A model generated the notes under the pieces. It did no database searches, was not told where the DNA came from, and saw only the letters and a list, made by a program, of their open reading frames with translations. From contig CM060694.1 of assembly GCA_030686995.1 (NCBI GenBank), positions 95,837,844-95,901,843 of the forward strand: a DNA stretch of 64,000 bases, read 5' to 3'. Made by a program: the position numbers and the translations under genes. This document shows positions 21,555-34,245 of the stretch, piece after piece (within the stretch, counting starts at the first letter, position 1; each line of letters opens with the position of its first letter). This DNA comes from Artemisia argyi (taxonomy: Eukaryota > Streptophyta > Magnoliopsida > Asterales > Asteraceae).

Positions 21555-24294
21555 ATGGTGCTATTTTGGTGCCGAACGAAGCAAGCGCAGCTTAGGGCTT
21601 TATCGAGTCAGTTGACACGATGCTATTTTCAGATTCACGGGTCGTCGCCGGTTATACGGGAAACTAGAGTTGGTGTTGTGAATACTCCAAGTTTGGGTTA
21701 TAATAGGACAGGTTCTGAGGTCAGGAACTTTGTGCGATTCTTTGCTGCCCCAGTTCAGGTATTTAGTTCGTCTCATGTTATGATGTTTATAAGAGTGTTG
21801 TAATCATAGCTTGTAACTCAAACATTTTTTTATTTTATTTTCGGTGGTGTTTGGGATTTCTTATTTTTGAACTGTTTATTTTGAACCTACTTCTTGCACT
21901 CAAATAAGCAATCCCAAACAACCTCTTAATCTTAAATATGTAATCTATTTAGCTTGTGGTTGCGACTTGTGAGTTGACTTAGAAATTTGCGTTGAAATGG
22001 TGTTTTAGGTAAAGTCGAAGTATGAAGACAAGGATAAGGATAAGGGGCAGCCAAAAATGAATGAAGAAATATCTGCTCAGTATGTTAGACTTGTGACTGA
22101 TGAAGGTTTGTCTACTAATTAATTAGTAACACTTTTCTAGTGTATACAACTTTTAGAATGGAAATTGGAAAGTGTTGCAGAAATCATTGACATTATGTTG
22201 GCGTTTGGCTGTTTTTACCTATTTAGTTGATCATTGTATAAATTAGTCTGATTTTAAATAAGAAATTAAGAACAGTTATAATTGCTATCAATGTTTTCCA
22301 CCTCTCGCCATATGTTCTATTGACCTATATTAGAGATTAGATGCTCTTGTGTGACCAAGGGTTAGTTGTACTTTGCATTGAACTTTTGTTTTTCAAGACC
22401 GAGTAGTAATTACATGCTTATATGTTGGCTATGAGCCTATGAACTATGTTCCAATGCAGTGTTCTTTTTGCAGTGCAATTTTGCATGCTGTATCAACTGC
22501 AGTATTTATTTTTTATGTGTGTTATGTAGATTGTCTGGTCATTATCTTAATAATCTTTAGCTTGAAACAAAATTTGCAGGGCATGAGGTAGTGTCAAGGC
22601 ATGAAGCATTGGAGCGTGCAAGGAGACTCAGTGTAGATTTAGTTGAGGTACAACATTCGTTTTATGTCATAGCGTGCACATGCTCTCTTTGACTTTAGCA
22701 TAGTCCATAAATCTACATATATGTATAACTATCTGGGCATTACTATTTTTAGTAAGCCAAATATCCTTTACTGAGAAGCGCTCTCTGTTATGGAGGCACC
22801 TTCTGTTATAAGGCTATCAAGACTTTAAGTCTTTAACACATTAGAATGTTTTTTTAATAGCTCTCATAAGCTGTGGCATCCAAAGCTTATTTGACGAGAG
22901 CTTGCTTTATAAGCTCAAGTTCTCATTAGCTCCCATTTCGTTTGTTTCGCAGGTTCAACCAGATGGGAAGCCACCTGTTTGCAAACTCATGGACTATAAG
23001 AAAGAAATGTATTTACGGCAAGTAAAAGAAAAAGAACTTACAAAGAAAAAGGCAAGCATTCCTCTATTGGCTATTGGAGTCTTAACTAAACATAATTCTT
23101 TATTGGTTATGAAATAGTATGAGAAATTTGTTTGTCTTATATATATTTTACTAAATTTTACAGGCCAACATGGTTTTGCGTAACAGTGTGAAAGAAGTTA
23201 AAATTACTATGAAAATCGTAAGTTCCTTCTTTAGATTCTGCTCGGTATGAATATTTTCATTGCACAGATTGAATATCATGGAATTATATCACCTGTATAT
23301 AGTTAACGAAGCACTAATTCGATATTAGAAATCGACAAATAAGAAAGTAATAGAATTTTACTTTTTCTTTTGTAATATAATTTCTAAATAGATTTACCTA
23401 CCATATAATGTTACATAAAATGGTTCCTTTGTTACAGAAAGGGACTTCCAGATCCTTAATAAGTTATCTCGAGGATGTAGAAATGCAAACTACGTAACTT
23501 GCCGAATTATATTATTATTGTTTTATAATTTTGTTTCCTTTATCTGTGCCCATGACTAATGCTAATTAACAGAGTGCTGTTTTCTCTAGGATAAACATGA
23601 TTTGCAGACAAAAGCAGATGCCGTGAAACGATTAGCTGAGAAAGGTTACCGGATCAAGGTATGTTTATATAACTTACACTCCTTATATCTGTTATTGTTG
23701 ACATGGGTTACTTTCATCACTACTTTAACAATATATCCCGCAGTGATCGACCACTCTCACATATACTACAACTGGATTAAATAATACGTAGTATCAAATT
23801 TCTCTCAAAATTGAATAATTTTCTTGTTGTTAACCAGTGTATGGCAGTAGCAATTCCTGGTGTGGAACCTAAAGAGCAGAAATTGGATAAGCTGCTAACA
23901 CGTTTCTTTGCTCTGGTACGTTGATATGCATTTCATTCTTTCCATTAGTTTCTAGTTAGTTGAGCAAGTAATATGACAAATTTGTGTAGGAATTGGGGGA
24001 TTCATGTTATGTTTTATCTCTTAACATGTCAAACAGGTAAAATAAAGCTTAGTTAAAAAAGAAAGTTTCAAATGGCTAAAAAGTTGCGCAGAGTATATTT
24101 GTGATGTTATAAAACTCCCTAAATCAATTAGGGAAACATGATGAATTAGCAACACACCTCGCAAAATGGTCCAACTTGGTAATCTACCTTTTTTTCTTGT
24201 ACTTAAAGTTACGTCAATGAGCATTATGAGCTTGTTTGTTGATTAAAGTTTTGATTTCCTCATATTTGGTAACCATTATATACCAATTAAGGTT

Positions 24295-24354
<60 letters not shown>

Positions 24355-25353
24355 TTAATATATATATATATATAATTTTGATATTAACTTTTTTGCACTA
24401 TAATTACCAAACTAGCTCCTTTAATTTTTAATTTTTTTTTAATTACCAGGTTGGGATTTAAAAGTATAATTGCAAATTTGGAGTTTGGACCATCTTGCAA
24501 AGTTAGTAGCTATTCTATGAATTTTCCCATAATTTCAATAACAAAAGGTATATTGTTATTGAAACAAAATTAATTTTCTAGATTATGAAATTATAAGTTT
24601 TGGCCAGTATTTCATTACCTAACTCTCCCGTTTGGTCACCTCTATATTATTGGATCTTGTTTCTTTCTCTTCAAAAATAAACTTTTTGTTTGGCAGATTG
24701 ATGATTTTTCTATTGTGGAAAGTGGACCTTCTTTAGAGTTTAAACAAGCGTATGCTATTGTCCGACATGTCAAATTTGGGCCATTGAAGAAAGGACCAAA
24801 AAAGATGGTTATAGAAACGTCAAATGATGACACTGAAACACAAAGCACTGATGATCTGCCGAAAAGTGAAACCAATGAGGGATCGATTTCTGAAGAACCA
24901 ATCGAATTGGACTCAGTTGATGATATAGACTTAAGTAAATTCAAAAGACGTGATAATAAGATTAACTTTGCACCAGAAACATCAAATGTTGATAGAGCTG
25001 GATCAGTAAATAGGTATGCCTCTGCTAATGGATCTGAAAACAGGTATGCATCCGCTAATGGATCAGAAAACAGGTATGCAACCAAGAGGCAACCAAATCC
25101 ACAATCTGATTTGAATAGGCGGGGTCCAGCTGGTGAACGAGCATTGGGTTATGGGATGTTTGGTGCATCAAAACCTAACAATGATCCCCAGAGAGAAAGT
25201 GGACCCCCACAAGCAACAAATAGATATAAACAAGGACCAAGCCAGCAACGACCACCTTCGGACTATAGGGGTCCGAGGGGAGATTTTAATAGAGAAAACA
25301 TGGATATGAATCCTAGGGGGGCCAGGGCTGGGCAAGGTGGTTCCCGAAGATAA
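21555..25353 (+). CDS. Translation initiation factor IF3, probably mitochondrial
   Basis: Coding exons: 21555-21758, 22009-22105, 22580-22647, 22953-23051, 23164-23217, 23590-23658, 23838-23915, 24697-25353. All phases agree and give 441 aa. IF3 binds the small organellar ribosomal subunit and assists start-codon selection. Residues 1 to about 68 are Arg/Ser/Gln-rich and poor in acids, like a mitochondrial presequence. The IF3 N-domain covers about 83-150, with VQPDGKPPVCKLMDYKK as the signature. The C-domain covers about 165-250 (VKEVKITMKI, DLQTKADAVKRLAEKGYRIK, AVAIPGVEPKEQ). Beyond it a plant-type tail carries an acidic part, repeats of NRYASANGSE, and an Arg/Gly/Pro-rich end. The intron after 23051 starts GC (GC-AG class). 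Targeting is inferred; a plastid location is less likely. Confidence 0.9.
24307..24373. repeat. (ATT)n and (AT)n microsatellite in the last IF3 intron
   Basis: About 16 ATT units are followed by an AT run, after a poly-T stretch. It lies wholly in the intron between 23915 and 24697. Confidence 0.9.
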
Positions 25354-25504
25354 AATACACAATTTTGTAGAATCAACTTGGTTTGAGATTACGCCATGAA
25401 ATGCAGGCATTTATATGCTGCTATTCAATTTTGTGTTGTAATTTGCATGGCTACACTATAACGTGATTGGTAGTCCATTATATTATAAAGCAAAAGATTG
25501 AACT

Positions 25505-25722
25505 GATTTTATATAATGATCCAATCTTCAAAGGTTCGGGTTGTTTTCCTGCTGTGAACTTGTGTTGCTTCTGTATGTTTTTGGCAGCCAGAGGGCATTT
25601 TTGTTACTGATCTGATTTTATATAATGATCCAATCTTCAAAGGTTCGGGTTGTTTTCCTGCTGTGAACTTGTGTTGCTTCTGTATGTTTTTGGCAGCCAG
25701 AGGGCATTTTTGTTACTGATCT
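25505..25722 (+). repeat. Perfect 109-bp tandem duplication downstream of IF3
   Basis: 25505-25613 and 25614-25722 are identical as read. The unit starts gattttatataatgatccaa and ends gttactgatct. It lies 150 bp past the stop codon, so in the 3'-UTR or just beyond. Identity over the whole unit points to a recent event. Confidence 0.9.
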
Positions 25723-26474
25723 GAAAGTATGTTGGTGCTCATTCATAAACTTCTTCACTATCAAATAAAGGACTACTCATGGGTGGGTGGTGTGAACTGT
25801 CAAATATGTACTTTTCGAGTGTCTCAAAACGGGTCAGCTTAAGGCTGATTCACTTCTTGTCCAGAATTTTTAGTTTTATTAAATAATAAGTATTACTGTT
25901 TCTGTTACAGTCTAATTTTTCTAGTCTAATGGTGTAGCAGATGCTTTTTTATTTTTTAATTTCTTTTTATTTTTATTTTTATTTTTATTATTTTTATTTT
26001 TTTATTATTATTATTTTTTTTTTTTCAAAATAAATTTTACCCATTTGGTATGAGAGATGATGATGCATAACATGAGTTGACCCATCTGCCGATGAATTTG
26101 TTATTGCTAACAAATTAACTTTGCATACTTGCAACCAATAAAATGGTTCCAACTTCCAATTGTTGGTAAAGTGAGTACCACTACAATGTCACAAGATCAG
26201 CTGAACTAGGTACATAAGATCTGAAAACACACCTTGTTTGCTCAATGCAGTTCTTTTCAATTTTCACAATAATATTAAAAACGCAAACATGTATACTTTT
26301 ATAGTACAGTAGAACTACTGGTTCTATGAGCCATTCTCCCCAACTTCCCAATCACGTACTTCTCTGTCTTTGTGAACTCTTTCTTTGCAGCATATATAAT
26401 TTGTTGAAGGGATCTAATGCAAGATACAAGTTGATTCTTGAAATCTCGCAGAATTCAATGAACTATAAAATTTA
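25723..26474. other. Region between the convergent IF3 and kinase genes
   Basis: No ORF. It contains a T/A-rich low-complexity tract (25946-26029) and presumably both 3'-UTRs. Confidence 0.5.
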
Positions 26475-28014
26475 TTAAGGCTTCATTTCCGTTTGGTCAG
26501 GTGGATCGTCTTGGATTTCAAATGGAGGTAATGCATATTCTTCATCAAGAGCCTCCGATGATATCCTCCTTTTGAAGGCAGCACTCTTTATAAACTTTTT
26601 ACCGCAATCAGGAATCCCTTCATCACCGCTTAGCATCCTGTAAATCTGCATTATATGAAACATGGTTACATTTTTCTTGATTAAACAAAGATACTTAGAT
26701 TTAGAAGAGATTGGATGGCGCTGGCGGAGAAAGGAGGGGGGCACGTGCCCCCCTAGCGAAAAAATATTGTAGTGTAAAATTTTCTAAATATCTGGCTATT
26801 TTTGTAATCCCCCCCCCCCCCCCCCCCCCCACCCCCCTAACGAACCAATTTGTAGTGTAGTTTCTAAAAATTATCAAAGTTTGCCGCTAGACCATAACTT
26901 TCTGGCTCCGTCCCTGCGGGATAGTCAAATTAGGTAGGTTGGTAACAGATCAAAATAGGCCGAGTTGGGTTTGGGTCCAACACCTCTATGTCCAGTTTGG
27001 TTTTTTTACAATTAATTAGTACAACAATCCAAAATTTTGACTAAAACGATTTACGACCTCGTATGCATTACAAAATGTTGGTCCCATCCGGATCTTCTTT
27101 GTTACGAATCAAACATGTCTATGAACAAACACATGACACATAAACTCACACTTTTGTATATAATGAATTTTGTTATGAACCTTTATAAACGATGTTTTTA
27201 TTAACTGAAAAAAGGTTAACTATTACAAATGAATCCTAACCCTATATATACTATATGAAACAATACTAACAGGTTCCATTGAACCATCGCGACCTTTCAC
27301 CATTAACTAACTATATAACCGCTATTCGGTTAGTAACTTTAATCTTGACATATTTGGACCCTAAACTTATACACTTTACAAACTCGACTCTAAACACATA
27401 AACTAATTATACTACGACCCCTAAACACGGATTAATGAATTACCATCCAATATTCCTCCCTAATTTATTAATCCGTGTCTTCAACATCTTCATGTCTTCA
27501 ACTCGATCATCTCTATCTTTGAACATGTTGTAGCAGGTCTTCTCGTCTTTGTCTTCAAACACAATGACTTCATACCATCTTCATTCTTTCCAGCATCTTG
27601 CATGTCAACAACAACCTTCTTTTAAGTTTACTTTAACGCTGCTATGGAATCCCAGATTCATAGCAATTGCCTTCAATTTATTCTCCTGCTTACTGTTTCC
27701 TTTTCCTGTTAATCGATTTTTCTAATCGATTTCCACTCTCTTCTCTTTGTCTAATCTGTCTTTCTCTCCTGCTCGCGACTCCACAGCCTAACAAATAGGT
27801 TTCTCTCATTCCTTTTTCTTTGTTCTTCAATTCTGACTTTTCACATTGATCATACCACATGATCATTCTTCACTTCTCTTGATGTTTCTGGACTTTGGTA
27901 CACAATCAACACAGCAACAATCTCCTTCAATCTTGATGTCTTTATTCCTTTTCATGCTTTATTGTTGCTTTCTTGTTTTCTTCAAAACTTGGTGTTGATT
28001 TCTTCATGACTACA

Positions 28015-28055
<41 letters not shown>

Positions 28056-31000
28056 CTTTTCTCTGATGTTGCAACGCAACTGGTAACTTTTTTCTTCTGT
28101 TTTTGGCCGGTCTGCTCACGGTCCGTTCTACTCTCAATTGATCCCTCTAAATCAATTTGTCTCTGTTGATCTTCTCTGATCGTTTTTCTCTTGATTGATT
28201 CCCTGAATCAATCTCTTCACTATCTTTCTCTCTTCTTGATTAACCGGTATGCGCACGGTTTCTTCTCTTCTCTTAATCGATTCCCTGAATCAATCGGTCT
28301 CTTTGGATCTTTTACAACAGCACTATCAACCACTTTCTTTGGATCTTTTACGTTAGTACTATCAACCACTTCTTTCTCTTCTCTGAGACGATTCCCTGAA
28401 TCGCTATTCAACTTGATTCCCTGAACCAAATTATTCTTCTCTTCTCTCTGGTGTTTCCTATTTTGTTTGTTCCTTGCAATCTGTAAAACGTACTCCTCTT
28501 GAATCGTTGCACTCCTTTGATCGCCTTGGTGAAACACAAACTGAACACGGGTTTGATTCGAACTTCTGATGCTCTGATACCACTGTTGGTCCCATCCGGA
28601 TCTTCTTTGTTACGAATCAAACATGTCTATGAACAAACACATGACACACAAACTCACACTTTTGTATATAATGAATTCTGTTATGAACCTTTATAAACGA
28701 TGTTTTTATTAACTGAAAAAAGGTTAACTATTACAAATGAATCCTAACCCTATATATACTATATGAAACAATACTAACAGGTTCCATTGAACCATCGCGA
28801 CCTTTCACCATTAACTAACTATATAACTGCTATTTGGTTAGTAACTTTAATCTTGACATATTTGGACCCTAAACTTATACACTTTACAAACTCGACTCTA
28901 AACACATAAACTAATTATACTACGACCCCTAAACATGGATTAATGAATTATCATCCAATATTCCTCCCTAATTTATTAATCCGTGTCTTCAACATCTTCA
29001 TGTCTTCAACTCGATCATCTCTATCTTTGAACATGTTGTAGCAGGTCTTCTCGTCTTTGTCTTCAAACACAATGACTTCATACCATCTTCATTCTTTCCA
29101 GCGTCTTGCATGTCAACAACAGCCTTCTTTTAAGTTTACTTTAACGCTGCTATGGAATCCCAGATTCATAGCAATTGCCTTCCATTTATTCTCCTGCTTA
29201 CTGTTGCCTTTTCCTGTTAATCGATTTTTCTAATCGATTTCCACTCTCTTCTCTTTGTCTAATCTGTCTTTCTCTCCTGTTCGCGACTCCACAGCCTAAA
29301 AAATAGGTTTCTCTCATTCCTTTTTCTTTGTTCTTCAATTCTGACTTTTCACATTGATCATACCACATGATCATTCTTCACTTCTCTTGATGTTTCTGGA
29401 CTTTGGTACACAATCAACACAACAACAATCTCCTTCAATCTTGATGTCTTTATTCTTTTTCATGCTTTCTTGTTGCTTTCTTGTTTTCTTCAAAACTTGG
29501 TGTTGATTTCTTCATGACTACAGCCCTTTTTTTTTTCTTTTCTCTGATGTTGCAACGCAACTGGTAACTTTTTTTCTTCTGTTTTTGGCCGGTCTGCTCA
29601 CGGTTAGTTATACTCTCAATTGATCCCTCTAAATCAATTTGTCTCTGTTGATCTTCTCTGATCGTTTTTCTCTTGATTGATTCCCTGAATCAATCTCTTC
29701 ACTATCTTTCTCTCTTCTTGATTAACCGGTATGCGCACGGTTTCTTCTCTTCTCTTCTCTTGATTCCCTGAATCAATCGGTCTCTCTGGATCTTTTACAA
29801 CAGCACTATCAACCACTTTCTTTGGATCTTTTACGTTAGTACTATCAACCACTTCTTTCTCTTCTCTGAGACGCTTCCCTGAATCGCTATTCAACTTGAT
29901 TCCCTGAACCAAATTATTCTTCTCTTCTCTCTGGTGTTTCCTATTTTGTTTGTTCCTTGCAATCTGTAAAACGTACTCCTCTTGAATCGTTGCACTCCTT
30001 TGGTCGCCTTGGTGAAACACAAACTGAACACGGGTTTGATTCGAACTTCTGATGCTCTGATACCACTGTTGGTCCCATCCGGATCTTCTTTGTTACGAAT
30101 CAAACATGTCTATGAACAAACACATGACACACAAACTCACACTTTTGTATATAATGAATTCTGTTATGAACCTTTATAAATGATGTTTTTATTAACTGAA
30201 AAAAGGTTAACTATTACAAATGAATCCTAACCCTATATATACTATATGAAACAATACTAACAGGTTCCATTGAACCATCGCGACCTTTCACCATTAACTA
30301 ACTATATAACCACTATTCGGTTAGTAACTTTAATCTTGACATATTTAGACCTTAAACTTATACACTTTACAAACTCGACTCTAAACACATAAACTAATTA
30401 TCCTACGACCCCTAAACATGGATTAATGAATTATCATCCAATACAAAATACAGTTTGGGAAACTCTCAACCCGTTTGACCAATCCAAGCTTCATGATTTG
30501 ACCAATTTGACCCCTTTTTAATAATGCAACTCAAATCGACCAACTCATAAAACTTCTATCAGAGCTTGCATTTGATGCCGTTGATTCAATAAGTAATGGG
30601 TCGAAATTGGGGCCTTTACTAAAATATCTCGAACCTTCAAAGCTGACTACCAAACCAACAGGTGCTTATTTGTAGAGGTAGCACAGAAAAATGAAGACCT
30701 TTGCTTTCTAAGTGGGGTACTATTTACCGATCTACGTTTTCTACAGACCTTTGAAGCAACATAGATAAAATAAAAGTAATGCATTCAAATGCTTAAACAA
30801 CAAATATTAATACGTACTGTACATTTTTTTTAGATTACAACAAAATCAAAATTACTTTGGCTTAATATAAGTAAGTCCATGATTAAGAATGCATTACATG
30901 AAAGTAATGATGTAACGAGAAAATGAACAAACATACTAGTAATTGTTACCTTTTTTTTTGCTTTCACCTATTTCAAAATATTACCTTGCTCATTTTTGGA

Positions 31001-34000
31001 CGGTCAGTTGGACACTGACTGATACATTGAGTAGCAATCCATACCATGTCATTCAGCTGCTCCAAGTCACAGGCATCAACAAGATGAGGATCAAGAAGTT
31101 TTTCAAGGTTTTTTTCATTTATCAAAGGTTTAGCCTGTTACATAATAAATAAAGAATTTCGTTATAATGGTTTAACATGTCCTCACTTTTTAACTATAGT
31201 TAGTTTTCTGGTTTGAATCTCTAAAATGAATACACATACCCACATAACGAGACTCTGCTGTGACTCATCCAAAGCGGGATGTGCAGTGATAATCTCTAAC
31301 AAAAGAACTCCATAAGCATACACATCCGTTTTCTCATCAACCACACCATCCATAAAAACCTCAGGAGCCAGGTAACTATAGTTTAAAAAAGAAGTTTCAC
31401 GTTACCCATGAAAAAAAAAATGACTTTACAAGTACCAGAAACCACGGGTTCTTTGCTTACGTACCCAAATGTCCCTTCGAACTGTGATACAGTGAGGTTC
31501 GTCCATTGATCTGGAAGCCACTTAGCTAGTCCAAAATCAGATATCTACACTTGCACACAAAAGAAGTTTACATTAAAATGAAGTCTAGACATACTCACAG
31601 TAATTAAATATAAAAGTTAATTATGTTATATGATTATAAAACCCATCATATCGTATCAAATAGATGGCAGAAGAGTATCCTGTGTTACTTAATAGATATA
31701 ATCAAGTCAAGGATTACCCGTGGTTCAAATTCCCCTGAAAGCAAAATATTATCTGCTTTAATATCTCTATGAATGATTCTTCGTTGACAACCCTCATGAA
31801 GATAAGAGAGACCCGCTGCAGTTCCCAATGCAATATTATATCTGATTCTCCAATCAAGTTTGTCTTTGTGACTTGAAATAAGTAAACAATGTTGTTGAAA
31901 TACAGATTGAAAATAATCATTTCAGATGGTATTTTCACCCGTATGTTCTAAAATATTTCATAAATATTATCAGACTGAATAGCCGTAGAGGTAGCAATTT
32001 CGACCCATGTACATACAAATAGGCCGATTCAGGTTATCATTCCTAAGTCCTAACGGGTCAAAAAGAAAAACAAACTATCTATACTACTACATTATAATGC
32101 ATTTGGGACTATTCTATAATTAGAAAGGCTTAAAATTCAGACTTTTTTCTTGCTTATTATGAAAAGATTTCAAAATTAATTTGTTAGGAAGCAAGTTTGT
32201 TAGGAAGTTTGTTAGGAAGCGGTTGGTTGTTCAAACTAAAATTCTTTGGCTTAACTATCTCTAATATCTCTACTTATAAAACATGAAAGACAACTAAACG
32301 TGTAACCAAATAACGCAAAATATAATCACACGGTACCCGCCGCCGCATTGCGCGGGTACCGTTCTAGTTAGCTAAAAAGGAACCAAGTGTTTATGAAAAA
32401 AAATAATATTTGTTCACAACCAGTGTTTTGGGCTAACACAACCCGTTTCAGCCCATACCAAAAAAAAATACGGAGTACTCATTTTTCACCCGTTAACCAG
32501 TCACCCGCCTAGATATTTTACCACCTAAAGTGATGCGAGCGTCGTAAATCTGAACTAACCTGAAAGAAGAGAAGCCAAGCTCCCGTGATGGGATAGAGGA
32601 AGAACAAGGTGCATGCCGTGGTCAACTCCATAGCCAATAACATTAGAAATGTTTGGGTGGTTTACATGTACAAGGATTCCAAGCTCGGATAAAAAGTCTG
32701 AAGTCATCTCTTCTGGTGTACCTCTGATTAGTCGCTTTACTGCTATAATTTGCCCATCTTGCAAACAACCCTTGTAAACTTCAGAATAACCTCCCTCTCC
32801 AATTAAGTTTTCTTTGCAATGTCACAGAAAGTGTAGAAGAGTATTAACTAAAACAAAATTATTTAAATGATTAAAAGTCTAAAAGTCGATTTGCCTATTT
32901 CTGTAGTACTAGAGATATGCGTTATTTTTAGTTCTATTTAATTTACATATGACCAACATATAGATTAAGAGTTGCATAGCTTTTCATAGTTTTTTATCTG
33001 CGAAAAAATTCACATAAAGAAACCAAGAAGCACATAATAGGCGTATATTATGTGTTGAAGAGAAGTTAAGAACATACCATGACTAAAGTTGTTGGTCGCA
33101 TCTTTGAGTTCTGAAAGCAAGAAATTTTTCCATGAAGCCTCAAAACAATACAAGTCTGCATCTAATTGAGAAGGAAATTCTGGCATATTCTTCATGAGTT
33201 TCCTACTTTTTTTCCTAGTCAACTTCTTAATGGAAGGTACTGGATTTAACGTATGCAAGGTTGCAGAAGGTGCCTTCTTTAAACTGTGTAAGAAACCGCC
33301 CAGTTGCTTCGGATGTGATTTTTGATCAACATGAGCTGCTTTATCTGAAAGACTGAATGTGAGAGATGATGAATCTGCAGCATCATTGTTCGTAGGCGAT
33401 GATGGTTCTGATTTACTTCTATTATCTTCAACACCCCTTAACGATGACTCGTCGGAATGATAATGATCATCTTCCTCATCATCATAATCATCATCATCAT
33501 CATCATCGCCATCATCATCATCATCGTGATCATTATCTTTATCCACAAAGCTAAAGTTTAGCAATTAATTATATAGAAATATTTAGTCAAGCAGGAAATA
33601 TATGAGCAACTATCATTTTTTATGCAAAGAGCTAAATAATCTATTCTACGGAACTCTTTCAAGCTGAATGAATAAAATCTAAATTCATGAATTTTATTGA
33701 GTCTCAGTTTCCATTTTTATACAATGATTGAACATAGATTGACAAATAACATTCACAATCAATCCATAATAATAGTAATAAGTAATAACACTGTGGTTTA
33801 CAGCATTCCAAACTCATAAGGTACTCGCTAAAAGATAAACTGACAAAATGGCATGTAATTGCAACATACTTTGACAAACTTAGGTTGTGCATTGTAGACA
33901 TACTACTTTTTGTACACCTTAACTCAATCTGGCCAATGAAACTGAACCTGTAAAAGGTGTTCCACCATGGTCTTCATGACTTCACAGGTCATTCAAATTT

Positions 34001-34245
34001 GAAACCGTAAAACACATTCCATAAGTACAATATAGCTAAGATCATTACGATCGTGAAAGTACATTGATATTATATGCCCTTGATAATTAAAAACTAAACA
34101 TATGGAGCTAGAACAGAAAAACATATACAGTGAATGGAGGACGCTTTTCACCTTGAGTAGGAATAGAAATTGAAGAATCAGAGAACAGAATTCTATTATT
34201 TTCTACAGCAAATATAACCCCTTCCTTCGCTTCGTCATTAGCCAT
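26475..34245 (-). CDS. Receptor-like cytoplasmic kinase, RBK/RLCK-VI type
   Basis: Exons (minus order): 34245-34152, 33536-33078, 32811-32560, 31863-31718, 31544-31465, 31375-31240, 31134-30985, 26645-26475, about 495 aa. All downstream phases fit. The exon 2 acceptor is uncertain: TTTAG at 33551 looks better but does not fit the phase of the CAAG/GTG donor, whereas 33536 does. An Asp-rich tract (GAT repeats) and Ser-rich region precede the kinase domain. Seen: P-loop [14 protein letters not shown] lysine, [15 protein letters not shown], so it is catalytically competent. There is no signal peptide or membrane segment; the family acts in the cytosol, some members with ROP GTPases. Intron 7 is 4.3 kb because of a TRIM array; intron 3 holds a Helitron. 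A copia element sits 346 bp upstream of the ATG. Confidence 0.85.
26717..26917. mobile_element. hAT-type MITE remnant in kinase intron 7
   Basis: The right end reads tggctccgtccctg, the complement of CAGGGACGGAGCCA, a hAT-like terminus also seen at 63587-63600. The left end is degraded, and no 8-bp TSD was found. It includes a perfect palindrome GGGGGGCACGTGCCCCCC (26736-26753) and a C homopolymer run near 26811-26838 that may be unreliable in assembly. Confidence 0.4.
28019..28055. repeat. Poly-T run in TRIM interior 1
   Basis: 37 T in a row; the equivalent site in interior 2 (about 29527-29536) has about 10. This accounts for most of the length difference between the interiors and may be slippage or sequencing noise. 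Confidence 0.8.
28571..28582 (-). promoter_or_regulatory. Met-tRNA primer-binding site, TRIM interior 1
   Basis: gctctgatacca on the plus strand, i.e. TGGTATCAGAGC on the minus strand, one base inside the LTR at 28584. Confidence 0.85.
30054..30065 (-). promoter_or_regulatory. Met-tRNA primer-binding site, TRIM interior 2
   Basis: Same 12-bp site and spacing to the LTR at 30067 as in interior 1. Confidence 0.85.
32078..32367 (+). mobile_element. Mini-Helitron, 290 bp, in kinase intron 3
   Basis: It starts TCTATACTACTACATTATAA after A32077. It ends with a GC-rich hairpin (ggtacccgccgccgcattgc into gcgggtacc, about 32333-32359) and CTAG at 32364-32367 before T32368. The insertion is between A and T. 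All structural Helitron criteria are met; there is no coding capacity. Confidence 0.8.

Larger units (their letters stand above)
27076..30443 (-). mobile_element. TRIM-like element in three-LTR, two-interior array
   Basis: Three 377-bp LTRs (27076-27452, 28584-28960, 30067-30443) alternate with two interiors (27453-28583, 28961-30066). The array is flanked by CAAAA at 27071-27075 and 30444-30448. LTR ends are TGTTGG/CCAATA on the plus strand. On the minus strand each 5' LTR is followed by G and TGGTATCAGAGC, the initiator-Met PBS, and the 3' LTR is preceded by ATTAGGGAGGAA (PPT). An interior of 1.1 kb with no pol makes it a TRIM or similar non-autonomous element. A Lys/Glu-rich minus ORF (105 and 128 codons, from 28537 and 30020) is partly kept in both interiors but has no recognised domain. 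It lies in kinase intron 7. Confidence 0.88.
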
